Positions 12,890 through 23,221 of a stretch of 64,000 nucleotides of DNA are shown one piece after another. Under the pieces are notes generated by a model. It searched no databases, was not told the DNA's origin, and saw only the letters and a program-made list of their open reading frames with translations. The stretch covers positions 62,001-126,000 of the forward strand of contig MCFE01000151.1 of NCBI GenBank assembly GCA_002104905.1, given 5' to 3'. The DNA is from Basidiobolus meristosporus CBS 931.73. Its lineage: Eukaryota > Basidiobolomycota > Basidiobolomycetes > Basidiobolales > Basidiobolaceae. The translations under genes and the position numbers were made by a program. Positions within the stretch are counted from its first letter, which is position 1. Each line of letters begins with the position of its first letter.

Positions 12890-14530
12890 CAAAGCTCTTG
12901 AACTGTTGTCTGGCTTATCTCCCATGTGCACAAGCTTCACAGTGTTCCAAATTGGCTGGGGAATTGATTTTTACTCTAGAAACCAGCTGATTCTTAATCA
13001 TTTTACACTAATGATCAAAATCAATGTGACCAAATCTTCTAGGCTAATGCATTAGTGTTTTTTCATATATTTTACTTATATTGGCTTCAAAATGTGACAG
13101 AATATAGGCCAACTTGTAAAGATTCTGATCTTGGATACCAATGGTAATATGGGTACCATTTGGATCAGTGATGCTATAACCTGATTTATCAAAGCTCAAA
13201 TTGAGTCCTTCTGCAGTGGTGCTACTTTCAGATAGTAGGTATAGCTCTTAGACATTTGAGTGGCTCAGTTTCCCATTTATGCAGGCTTCACAGTGCTCTA
13301 AATTAGCTGGGGGATCAATTCTTACTCCAGAAATTAGCTTATTTTTGATCATTTTATGCAAATACTCAAATTGATGTGTTCAAATCTCCGGTACCAAGCA
13401 TTGGTGTTTCCTCATTTAGCTTACTTATATTGACTTTCAAATATGATCAAATATAAGTCAACTTGTAAAGATTCTGATCTCTGATGCCCAAAGCAATATG
13501 GGCACCATTTTGATCAGTGATCCTGCATCCAGAATTGTCAAAACTGAAACTGAGTCCTTCTGCTGTGGCCTTGATTACAGATTGTAGGTTTTTAACTATT
13601 TCTTGCACTCAGAGTACTGCTTTGAGGGTAAGTGTATGGCTTCCTTCACTGTTTCTAGGGTTAACTTGGATAGTTCCCTCTCCAACTGCAACAAGTGTTC
13701 AATTGTCATGAATGAAAACCTTCGTAATTGGAGTGCCTTGATGTTAGGTAAAAGTTCTTTTTGGCATGTGAAGTGTTGAGATGCTCTAGAGTCAATGTAC
13801 CATGTTTGAGAATCCTTGTTTGTGGTTGTAGCCAGCATGTATATGAGTAGTCAATCATTGGCTATTAAATCATTTCCATGTTCAGGTTGCTTTTGCTGAT
13901 TATTTAACTTTTGATGCACTGGACTAATGTTTGTCCTTTCCTTTTGCATTAGTTGCAAAACAGGTTGCTGTGACCTTTAAAGAGTCATGATTACCTCCTT
14001 TGTTGGTTATCATTGTTTTTTAAAGGAACTTATTCTTCCTTCTTATTGGTGCCTGATTCTCTTAATTCTTCATTCAGGTGCCTTCCATCTGAATAATTTA
14101 AGATCCAATCTGCAGTTCTGAACTCCGGGCTAATGCAAGGCCCCAAAATATATCTTTCTGGCTACTCAGGATGGTCACTATCACATCTTCATCAGTAGCT
14201 GGTATACCTTGAGATTCCATCTCATCTACTAGCAGGATAGTTCTGTTAATTTGATTTTCCTTTCTCCTCCAGGCAGCAAGTATGTAGTAAAGAATTGTTG
14301 TCTAAAAAACATTTACATAGGAGCTGAACATAACTGGTAGGTGTCATCTAAAGCCTTCAAGGCATTCTTTGCTGCTTTTACTCCTGAGCATTGAATTGAC
14401 AAATATTCATGTTCTGGGTACAAGAAGTATCAGTGAAATATTCCAAGTAAATCCCAAGAAGGAATATAGTCAGCATTTTCTAAGATATGTAGGTAATGAT
14501 CTATGCCACTAAGCTGGGTGAATATTCTAG
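12890..14530 (-). pseudogene. Decayed copia family B fragment (gag to pre-integrase) with an internal tandem duplication
   Basis: On the minus strand, gag and protease words are readable from 14400 to 13600, including an 80-codon stretch with DSQTWYIDSRASQHFT at the protease active site. The region coding for the pre-integrase zinc site is present twice in the same orientation, at about 12890–13245 and 13255–13600, each close to 52440–52800 of the better preserved copy. LTR-derived sequence is present to about 14530. No intact frame remains. Confidence 0.75.
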
Positions 14531-14639
14531 GCAAACTACAAGATTTTGCAATAGTAATAGTATTAAAGAAGAATGGGATATTACTAATGAGATAAAATAT
14601 AGATAAGTGTAGAATTACATTTATGAAGACAAACTTCTT

Positions 14640-15160
14640 GGAACAAGTTAGACTTATCTATCACCCTGGATGGCAAACAGAGCTGAGCCAGCAATGGATG
14701 TAAGTGACTATTCTGGCTGTAAGGTATGTTAATCCCAAGTAGCAGTGACAATGCCATCAAGTTTCTGCTCTAATACTGTATGAATGCTAGCAGTGTCAGG
14801 CTAATGAGAATTAGTGATCAGCCAAGCTAACTGGTAGAGTACTTATTTAATGAGAACTTGTTAAGTGTAATGACAGAGGCACAGTCATATAAAATGGTGC
14901 TTCAAGTATATGAGTAATGTCCCTAGTATTTTCCAGCTCTTCCTTGCTGTCCTCCATGTGCCAATTCATCACATCTATGACCTACCTGCAGGTCATATTC
15001 TAGATGAATCCAGGATATTGTGGTACTTGCACCTTGATTCATCTTCTGATCTCCTCAAACATCTGCTGCATAGGAAACTCTCACAAGGTGAAGTGAGGCT
15101 CAATATTCTACACACACCAAGCAAGATGGAGTAGAGAATGTATTACAAGTCTTGATTTAA
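14640..15160 (-). pseudogene. Rearranged fragment of the CACTA/Tnp2-type transposase
   Basis: The first part (14640–14895) matches the reverse complement of about 24270–24480, including the shared word CTGGTAGAGTACTTATTTAATGAGAA (14843–14868). The second part (14920–15150) matches the reverse complement of about 25250–25490 (GCTGTCCTCCATGTG, ACATCTGCTGCA, AATATTCTAC). Relative to the copy at 23–26 kb the two segments are out of order, so this is a scrambled remnant. Confidence 0.65.
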
Positions 15161-15199
15161 GAGTTGTAAAGGAATAGTGAGCTAGCTAGTATTGTATTC

Positions 15200-16348
15200 T
15201 GTTGTGTTGTATTACAATTAGTTTTGGGCTTGTTCTACAATGTGTAGGCTAATTAAATGTACAACAACTACCAGTATGCTAATACTGAAATAATGTTTTG
15301 GGAGTTAGACATACCAATAGAAGATATAACTTTTACTAATATCCTCAATCCTAGGCTCAAAACATACTGTAGACAATGTTTCTCACTTGTACAACAGTAT
15401 TCTGACCTTATGTCAGCTATGAAGCTTATTTACTTTTAGCATAACCTTTCCTTATTTGGAAGTCACTTTCCTTTCTGAGAGAGTATTTCCTGATATGGAA
15501 ATTCTGAACGCTCCTTTAGCCTAAAGGGGTGTGGTGTAGAAGTCTCTAAAGGGGTGTCTAAAGCAGTATCTTTGGAGTAAAGGGGCTATGTACAGTGGTC
15601 TCTAAGGTAGACTTCACACCAAAGGGGTGCCTAAATTGATTTCTTTAGAGTAAAGGGGCTTCTTAGGGGGGACTTCTCCAGCAGAAAAGTAGTAGCTTTC
15701 TTATAGAACTTAGATTGGATTCTTGTGAGCTTTGCAATCTCTTTACTGATGTAGTACCAATCAAAGTCAGAATACTCAGCAGTGCAAATGATACAGGGGA
15801 AGTCTTATATTCTTTAAACTTGTATATGTAGTGTGGAGATTCTGGAAAGGAAGGCTCTCTTTTATTTATTATCTGGGAAGTTTTATGTATGAGAATTCTG
15901 AAGGATCAAAGTTTTTGCTCAGTTGCACAAGTAATACATGTGATACAAAGCTAAAATTTCTGCAGTGGCACAGACTGAAAATAGGCACAGCACCCATGAA
16001 ATTTTCACATAATTGGATTGGCTGGTTCAAAAGTTACACTCAATTGAAGTCACCATAGTAATCCTAGGAATAGAGGCCTAGTGAATATGGTAAATGGACT
16101 CTTTTGATCATAACTCCTTAAGTACTGCTTCAAATTAGCTGAAATTTGAAACATGTGTTGGCCATTTTGTGCTCTGCATGACATAATATTCTTGGGTGGA
16201 CTGCCTGTCAGGTCATGAGCTTTTGTCCTTCAAGCTTGGAATTTCTTGATCTTTGATTTGTGAACTACAATAGCAAAAGCAAAATAAAGAAACGAGTGCC
16301 ATATTAGTTTTGAGACATTGTAGTATTGGAATGCTTTCCATTACCACA
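15200..16348 (-). repeat. Solo LTR of gypsy family G1
   Basis: It begins TGTTGTGTTGTATTAC and ends TTTCCATTACCACA, matching the G1 LTRs at 33946–35041 and 40055–41150 throughout but visibly diverged. The internal CTAAAGGGG-type array is at about 15514–15665. Flanks ATTC and ACTT do not form a clean duplication, so this is an old insertion. Confidence 0.88.
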
Positions 16349-16646
16349 ACTTGCTAAACTTGAACTCAATTTGATTGAGGTTCCAAAAGCTCCTTAAATT
16401 CAATATGCCAGATCTTTTGCTGGCTAATTGTATTTGCTAATGTAGGTTGTAGCCAATTCCTCATTTCATTGCATCATCATCACCCAATGAGATCCTACTT
16501 AATATATCTATTCCTGTCTGATAAGGATCTGCTGACTCAGTTGTAGACTGGTTTTACTAATTTGATGGATGCTATTGATATAATTGTGGGTTGAACATAG
16601 TACTAATTGATTAGACTAAAAACTGATATAACTTAAAATTTCAACA
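16349..16646 (-). repeat. 3' LTR (partial) of gypsy family G2
   Basis: Read on the minus strand it begins TGTTGAAATTTTAAG at 16646, immediately downstream of a polypurine tract (GTAGGGGAGAATGG, 16673–16660). The other end is not defined, because a G1 solo LTR abuts at 16348. The sequence is also found at 5102–5380. Confidence 0.65.
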
Positions 16647-17930
16647 GTGGATCATACCATTCTCCCCTACTAAGGTTGAGATGGTTCTCCTGAATCTCTT
16701 TTTGTGTGATACCAGTATCTTGATGGTTCAGTGCTGTCAGTAAGTCTTGCAAGCCTGAGTCTGTCTCTATGAACTAAACTTTGTTAGATATTTCCTTGTT
16801 TGTCCACTAGTTGGTAAGTTGCAAATGGACATACTCTAATAACCTTGTTTGGTTCCATCCATTGTGGCTCAAACTTCTTCCAAGTTTTGTTTCTCAGCAA
16901 TACAAAGTTCCCAACTGTCAAGGCTTCTGGTGATACAGTCTTATCAAGTCTCTGCTTCATCTTTTCTGCACTTTGAGATACTTTAGCCTGTGCCTCTTGG
17001 CATCTTTGTTCCAGTTGCTGGTGTCTACTTGGCTGACTGAGTTCATCTTCTAAGGTGTTGGTAAGCTTTGTTTATGTGAGATCTCCTGGAATCCTTGGTT
17101 CACATCCATATATTAAGTAAAATGACAATTGTTGGGTGGTGTTGTGTACTCCAACTCTGCATGCAAAATGTGCTTAGTCTATATACTCATCCCATCTACC
17201 AACAGCTCCATTTGCATACTTGGTTGATATTTTTCAAAATAGTTGATTAAACCGCTCACTGACTCCAATAGTTCTAGGGTGATATGCTAAGGTTTGCAAG
17301 TGTATGATCTGCTGCATTTCCCAGTAAGCTTTCAATTTCATTGGCATAGAGTTTGCTCCTCTATCAGCTAAAATATCTCCAGGGCATCCAAGCTTCATAA
17401 AAATCTCCTGGTAGATGAAACTTGCAGCTTCTAGCTCACTGGCTACTGGTACAGCTTTAACCACTGGCCATTTAGTGGCATGTCCAATTGCTGCTAGGAT
17501 CCAACATTTGCATATCCTGGTGGTTGGCAGTGTTCCAATAAAGTCAATTCCCCATCTCTCAAATGTACTTACAAGGTCTAAGGCAAAGAGCTCAATAATT
17601 ATCTGTAGTTGGCTCTGGTTGATTTGGCAACTTGGGCATCTTTTCACTAGCTTCTCAATGTCTTGTTTGATTTTGTGCCAGCATGCTCTAGCTTTTACAA
17701 GGCTATCAGTTGCTTCAATTCCAAGATGTCCATATCCATTGTGTAGCTTATGTTATAAAGCCAGGCAAGCAACATAAGGGCAATATGCAACAGGTCTTCC
17801 ATCAACAGTTTAGTAGTGTTTCATCCTATAATACAAATTTGCTGGCTTCATCCTGGATTATCTTCTTGATATCTTCATCTGTTGAAATAATTAGAGAACC
17901 ACCTAGTTATTAATATATTATGAGCTAGCA
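16647..17930 (-). pseudogene. Decayed gypsy family G2 element: integrase
   Basis: On the minus strand an H2C2 zinc-binding segment is readable (HNGYGHLGIEA ... KRCPSC, about 17760–17630), then an open 137-codon catalytic core at 17647–17234 (ERWGIDFIGTLP, DILADRGANS, GVSERFNQ), which carry the D, D and E positions. A C-terminal GPY/F-like segment follows (KKFEPQWMEPNKVIRVCPF, near 16880–16820). The H2C2 stretch and core are in one frame, with breaks after 17234. The reverse transcriptase and gag are missing, so only the 3' third of an element survives. Confidence 0.8.
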
Positions 17931-18039
17931 CTTAGTTCAATGACCCATTTCACAATATTAACTTGGAAATTAGTTGTAAGATATTTTTAATTATCAGAAA
18001 TTAGTGAAGTACAGAATTTTAGAAAAATCTAAGACTTGT

Positions 18040-18235
18040 TAAATGAGCTCAAACTTGGCACATATGCTCCTGAGACTCCCCTATTAATGAGCAAATAATT
18101 ACATGTACATAGTTTTGCAAAAAGTACAAATACTTTGTGGCAACTGAACAAACAACAAGTGAGTATCATGTGAATCTTCAAATTCTCCAATTCACTTTCA
18201 ATAACTCTCTGATATTTCAACATGATCTGCCTCAT
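18040..18235 (+). repeat. Partial copia-B LTR
   Basis: The stretch GAGCTCAAACTTGGCACATATGCTCCTGAGAC, and the later AAAAGTACAAATACTTTGTGG and CTTCAAATTCTCCAATTCAC, resemble the middle and end of the copia-B LTR in plus orientation (compare 12630–12800). Both ends are lost. Confidence 0.45.
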
Positions 18236-18237
18236 TA

Positions 18238-18366
18238 AGGCTGGAAGAGTGCCAATAAGGGAAAAGCAGGCAGATGCAGATGCACCAGCAAGCTTTTTAC
18301 CAAGGAAATGGCATAGTTCTCCTCAAGAAACATATGAAAAATCAATGAGATGATCCTGTCAAAAGG
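18238..18366 (+). repeat. Fragment of coding repeat family D
   Basis: The stretch around 18260–18320 (CAAGCAGGCAGA-like, GATGCACCAGCA) matches 31630–31690 of the best family D copy. It ends in GATGATCCTGTCAAAAGGCC, the reverse complement of the near-terminal motif of family D at about 49540–49560. Confidence 0.5.
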
Positions 18367-18371
18367 CCGCT

Positions 18372-19394
18372 GTAGTGGGGTCACAGTGACACCCACAGGC
18401 AGATGTGCTCATTCTCATACGTTCACTTCCCTAAAAAAGGATTACCCCCCCTATATTAGTATCATCCCAATTGCAATAATTTCTATTCTATCTATGTGAT
18501 TATTACTATGCAACCTGACAGACTATTTGTCACTATTAACCCATTGCACAAGCTATTCCTATTCCTTGCCAAGATGCCAAGATACGATAGTTACCATATA
18601 AGGCAAGTACCCCAAACAGTGCCCATGTCATGTGACCTTCTTGGTTCCATAACCCTCCTATCCTACTTCTATAAGAGGCAACCTCGTGACACATGGGTTT
18701 CATATTACCACTACCTGATTTGCTAGGCGCTACTATGTCTCATGGAACAATCTGCCAAGAATTTGCGATATTTTTAGTACACAATGACATGATTGGCTGT
18801 CTACTACCTTCTCAAAACTTTGCAAAGTATTTTATAGCAAGAATTTGAGCAGCAAAAAAAAAAGTATATAAGGGAGGCTATCCCTTAAAATAAATCATCC
18901 CTCTTCCAATATTCTGACTTATTGATTAGTGAGAACACCGCTGCCTATTACCACTATTTTCTTACTCAGACCTGACAATACTCCCAGGAAACTGCGCTGA
19001 CAGCCAACTGATCTTGGAGGCACTACTTGTGAGGAATACTCAGAGTAGGTATATTTTATTATATTTGTTTGTTTTCCCAAGTTTGTTCTTGTACAGGCAA
19101 AGATACTTTTAAGTGTTTGTAACTATTGGTCAAAGCTGAATCCTTATCAAGTCCCTGCTGGTGGAGTTTATAGTTTTTTTGACTTTGGAAGCTTTAGTAC
19201 ATTGTCATCTCAAAGGATGTCAAAGCCAATATAAGCTTTTGTTAAGACGCCAACTAAGTTGGGGATTGTAGTTCAATAGTTTTCCCTTGACAAGCTTGAG
19301 GCTTTATCCCCCTTCACATTAGAGTAGACAAAAGACCCAGTACTCCTAGCAAGGTTTTGCCAGAGGTTATTACACCCAGTGAACACCCCACACA
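18372..19394 (+). repeat. Possible LTR with its own promoter (family unknown)
   Basis: The block begins TGTAGTGGGGT and ends ACCCCACA, so it has TG...CA ends that are partly inverted copies. It carries a good TATA box, GTATATAAGGGAGG (about 18863–18876), after which a C/T-rich stretch resembles a transcription start. No coding sequence is visible. No target duplication and no second copy are seen in this window, so the call is tentative. Confidence 0.35.
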
Positions 19395-19410
19395 CATTCA
19401 TACTTGAGAA

Positions 19411-19787
19411 GTGTTGGCTGTATTTTGCCCTTTGGACTTATACACCACCACAGCAGCAACAGCCAAGCATATGTTTGCAATATGTATGTGCTACCAGCAG
19501 TACAAGGTATATGGCAATTTTGCAAGTATGACACTAAAAAGCCATAAAGTTGAGGAGATAGAAGTATGTCAATTGCGGCAGGTGTGTGCGTTTGTAGAGG
19601 TTAGTAAGCAGGAGGCCATAGTTTTTTTGATTCAAACTATATGTGGAATACCCAAGGTAGTAGTGGGTAAGCAAATAAAGAGGGGTAATTCTACAGTGGA
19701 ATATATGAATTGCACAAGGGGAGGTAGAAAAAGGAAATACTATTTGGTAAATTGGTACAGTGGCATTATACAGAACCAGCAGTAGGC
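19411..19787 (+). pseudogene. C-terminal tail fragment of the CACTA/Tnp2-type element
   Basis: From about 19450 it is a near copy of 25800–26140. The encoded words KHMFAICMCYQQYKVYGNFA and CAFVEVSKQEAIVF match KHMFTRCIYYQQYKVYGNFA and CAFVEVSNQEAIVF in the larger copy. Here the frame stays open to a stop at 19783–19785, whereas the larger copy has a stop after AIVFF. This makes the tail a conserved coding part of that element. Repeat E begins immediately after it, at 19788. Confidence 0.6.
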
Positions 19788-20148
19788 TGTCATAATGCCA
19801 AAAAAATGCCATCAGAGTCTTGCTGTGAGGCCATCAAAATACTGTCAAGTTTCTTGCCATATAAGGCAATTGGAAGTCCTGGCCAACTGGATTCACTTAA
19901 AATATTAATAGAGCGCTGAAAAACTGCAACAATACCATGAAAATATTGTCACAGCACTAATAAAAATTGTCAAGTTTTATCCCTTTATGTGGCTGTAAAA
20001 TTTGCAAAACACTGTCATGATCTTGTTATAAAATCATCAGGAGGGTCACTAATTCCAAGCTGCTGTTATTATGACAGTCTCTAAACGGGATCTTGATGGA
20101 TGATCTGGATTGGATCCACCCGTAGGACCAAATTATTTTACATAGGGG
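19788..20148 (+). repeat. Repeat E, copy 1: inverted-end repeat with a CATAGGGG-terminated extension
   Basis: The first 289 bp start TGTCATAATGCCA and end TGTTATTATGACA (20076), an imperfect inverted terminal repeat. Similarity to copy 2 (28196–28555) continues 72 bp further, to CATAGGGG at 20141–20148. It contains no open reading frame. It could be a non-autonomous DNA element or an LTR plus leader. Its right end resembles the 3' end of the LTR at 5102–5497. Confidence 0.5.
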
Positions 20149-20149
20149 A

Positions 20150-20876
20150 AGCACTTAGTCAAAGTAGCCTTGAATGATCTGGCAGTGATAAAAACAAGCA
20201 GCTACCTCAGGAGCCTGTTACAGCATGTGCCAAGGGCTCCAAAAAAGCAGGAAAGAAGCATCAGGTTGCCTGCAGTGTGCAAGCAATGGGCAAGCAGGCC
20301 AAAACAGATGCATCAGAGCAGCATTCATCCAGGAGAAAGTGTAGTTTAATACAAGAAGCAAGCAGAAAAGCAACAGTGAAAGACCAGGCAGTGATGAAGG
20401 AAAAGGTAAAGGCGTGAAGGTCATTGCAAGCCAAAGACAGCAAAGCATAAAAAACCTGCAGTTCTTGCCAATTAATGCTGTTAGCCTGGAACAGACTGGG
20501 TCCCATTCTAGCTGAGAGTAGTTACCAACAAGAAAACTGCTGTTTTCATAAGATTTGAAAGCGCAGCCAGAAGAGCTACACCCCAGCAAGGTAGATGAGT
20601 TTGCAGAGATATGCAATTGGGCTACCACAGCCTCCATGTCCTCCATTGTGGATAGAGTGGAGATCCCACCAGCAGACAAAGTAGCAATGTCAAGAACTTG
20701 AAGAGTTATCACAATGCCTTTGGTGGAATTTCAGTATGTTGATATGTACACCAGGAGGTTGCAGCACTTCCTCAAGAGCGGTGCTCAAGAAAATGCACTT
20801 GAATATTGCAAGAACCTATTGCAAAGACTGGCAGATGAGGAGCTAGACCTTGTATTGGCAGCTGAAGACCAGGATG
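20150..20876 (+). pseudogene. Coding repeat family D, copy 2, left part
   Basis: This is plus-strand sequence equivalent to about 31540–32440 of copy 3, with deletions: the lysine-rich middle followed by the more conserved C-terminal domain (VEFQYVDMYTRRLQHFLKS, ALEYCKNLLQRLADEE). The frame is interrupted by stops. It is cut at 20876 by a G1 solo LTR and resumes at 22826. The function of the protein is unknown. Confidence 0.65.
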
Positions 20877-22825
20877 TGTGGTAATGGAAAGTATTCCTTT
20901 ACTACAATATCTCTAAACCAATATTGCACTCATTTCTTTATTTTGCTTTTTGCTATTGTAACACACAAGTGAAAGATCAAGAATTTCCAGCTTTGAAGAA
21001 CAAATGCTCCAGACCCTGACAAGCAATCCACCCAAGAATATTATATCATACAGAACACATAGTAGCCAATACATGCTTCAAATTACAGCTCATTTGAAGC
21101 AGTACTTAAGGAGTTATGAGCAAAAGAGTCCAATTATTATATATACTATGCCTTATTGCTAGGATTACTATGGTGACTTTAGGCGCGTTTAACTTTTGAA
21201 CCAGCCAGACAAATCACGTGATATTTTCACAAGTGCTGCGCCTATGTCCAATCTGCGCCACTGCAAAATTTTAGCTTTGTCTCATGTGTATTGCTTGCGC
21301 AATTGCCCAAAAACTTTGATCCTTCAAAATTTTCATATATATAACTTCCCCAGCTGAAAAATAAAGAGAAAGCCTCTCTTTCCAGAATCTCCACACTACA
21401 ATTACAAGTTTAAAGGTTATAAGACTTCCCCTGCATCACTTGCACTGTTGAGTATTCTGATTTTGATCGGTACTACATCAGTAAAGAGACTGCAAAGCTC
21501 ACAAGAATTCAATCTAAGTTCTACAAGAAACTACCACTTTTCTGTTGGAAAAGTCCCCTCTAAGAAACCCCTTTACTCTAAAGACCCCTTTAGAGACCCC
21601 TTTAAGAAACCCTTTTACTCTAAAGAAGCCCCTTTAGGCCCCCCTTTAGTGTAAAGTCCACTTTAGAGACCACTACAAGAAGCCCCTTTACTCTAAAGAC
21701 ACCCCTTTAGACACCCCTTTAGGTCTAAAGACCCCTTTAGAGACTTCTATAACACACCCCTTTAGGTTAAAGGGGAGTTCAGAAATTCCATATTAGCAAA
21801 TATTTTCTCAGAAAGGAAAGTGACTTCCAACTAAGGAAAAGTTACTATCAAAGTAAATAGACTTGTTCCGTTGGATAGTTCCACATTGAGCCATGAGTGC
21901 CAAATGATGCCATAGTGTGCCAGAGAGGCCAAGTGAGCCTATACTTGGCCACAGAGTGTGAAAAATAGATCTGCATCTTCATGCAAAGCATCCTCTGTGT
22001 TTCACCTATGATGCAAGAGAAAATCCATATTTTGACATTTTTTTGTGGATCACTATTGTGCAGGATGTGCAAGAGCACTAAAGGATTGAAGATATACATC
22101 TGGTACTCAATACCCATGGCACTCTGAATCTAGCTCCTGTGGCTTGTAACATGTCACAAAAATGCATGGCACTATCTTGGTCCACTGGTACTATCTGGCA
22201 CTATAAGTGCTTTGTATTGATCTTACTTTAGGGCTAATATTTAAATATAGTGCTGGATGGTACCAGTGGACCAAGATAGTGCCATGCATTTTTGTGACAT
22301 GTTACAAGCCACAGGAGCTAGATTCAGAGTGCCATGGGTATTGAGTACCAGATGTATAACTTCAATCCTTTAGTGCTCTTGCACATCCAGTACAACATTG
22401 ACCTAAAAAAAAAGGTCAAAAAATGGATTTTCTCCATCACAATGAGTGAGACACAGGGGCTGCTTTGCATGAAGATGCAGATCTATGTTTCACACTCTGT
22501 GGCCAAGTGTAGGCTCACTTGGCCTCCCTGGCACATTATGGCATCATTTGGCACTCATGGCTCAATGTGGCACTATCTAACGGAACAAGTCTAATAAGCC
22601 CATTAGCTGGCAGAAGGTCAGAACATTGCTGTAGAAGTGATAAACACTGCCTATAGTATATTTTGAGCCTAAGATTGAAGAAATTAGTGAAAGTTATATC
22701 TTCTATTGGTATATCAAACTCCCAATAAACTATTTCAGTATTAGCATACTGGAAGTTGTTGTATATTGTTGATTAGCCTCTATATTGTAGAACAAGCCCC
22801 AAGCTAATCATAATACAACACAACA
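20877..22825 (+). repeat. Solo LTR of gypsy family G1, enlarged by a nested foldback element
   Basis: It begins TGTGGTAATGGAAAG and ends ACAACACAACA, the reverse complement of the other G1 LTRs. GATG flanks both sides (20873–20876 and 22826–22829), a perfect 4-bp target duplication, and removing the LTR rejoins family D sequence. It is 1,949 bp long rather than about 1,096 because of the 734-bp insertion at 21859–22592 and a longer CCCCTTTA-type array at about 21550–21775. Confidence 0.92.
21859..22592. mobile_element. Foldback (long inverted repeat) element inserted in a G1 LTR
   Basis: The two arms, about 330 bp each (21859–22190 and 22260–22592), are imperfect reverse complements separated by about 70 bp. 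The ends are AGACTTGTTCCGTT... and ...AACGGAACAAGTCT. Comparison with an uninterrupted LTR (GTAAATAAGCCC) shows AAT on both sides of the insert, a 3-bp target duplication. The arms carry short open frames that mirror each other (MGIEYQMY... in both), which follow from the inverted repeat and are not evidence of a gene. No transposase is present, so it would be non-autonomous. Confidence 0.8.
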
Positions 22826-23221
22826 GATGTATGGGAACCAGTGAGTGAACAACACAAAAAGTAGTAGGGTTTCCACCAAAGTTTTGTAAACAGAGCATTA
22901 AAGCAGATATATCCATTGAGTGGAGGATCTTGATAGAGTTACTTGTTGAGTGTGGGGTTGGGCTTAATGTTAGTGTAGGGAATAGAGACTTGTATAAGTC
23001 AATATAATTGGCAATTGAGGTACAACTGAAGTTTCAACAGAAATAAATCAATCTGTATGCATGAAAAGTAAGAGCATTGGTTGGGTCAGGAAGTAAGGTG
23101 TGTGAAAAAGAGGCAATAGTCAATAAATGCACACAAATGTAGGAGGTGAAAGAGCATCTGGCATCAGAAAGTAGGAAAGCTGACAGAGAACTAATCAAAA
23201 GCCACTTTTGTTTAAATCTCA
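22826..23221 (+). pseudogene. Coding repeat family D, copy 2, right part
   Basis: It continues the D sequence cut at 20876 (GTATGGGAACCAGTGAG...), then GGGCTTAATGTTAGTGTAGG, and GTGTGAAAAAGAGGCAATAG as in copies 3 and 4. Stops interrupt the frame. The similarity ends at about 23200, where the CACTA-type element begins, so the D 3' end is displaced or lost. Confidence 0.65.

Noticed and set aside
20218-20712. 164-codon minus-strand frame rich in Leu and Cys
   Set aside because: It is antisense to the Lys/Ser-rich part of family D, which explains the composition, and it has no counterpart opposite copies 3 and 4.
21448-21654. Open frames with KPLYSKDPF-type repeats in the G1 LTR array (also minus at 29113–29334)
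   Set aside because: The repeats come from the CTAAAGGGG array, lie in LTRs, and appear on different strands and frames in different copies.
22334-22594. Two mirrored short proteins starting MGIEYQMY at 21848–22117 (minus) and 22334–22594 (plus)
   Set aside because: They are the same sequence read from the two arms of the foldback element. They have no domain, and one copy would be expected to mirror the other by construction.
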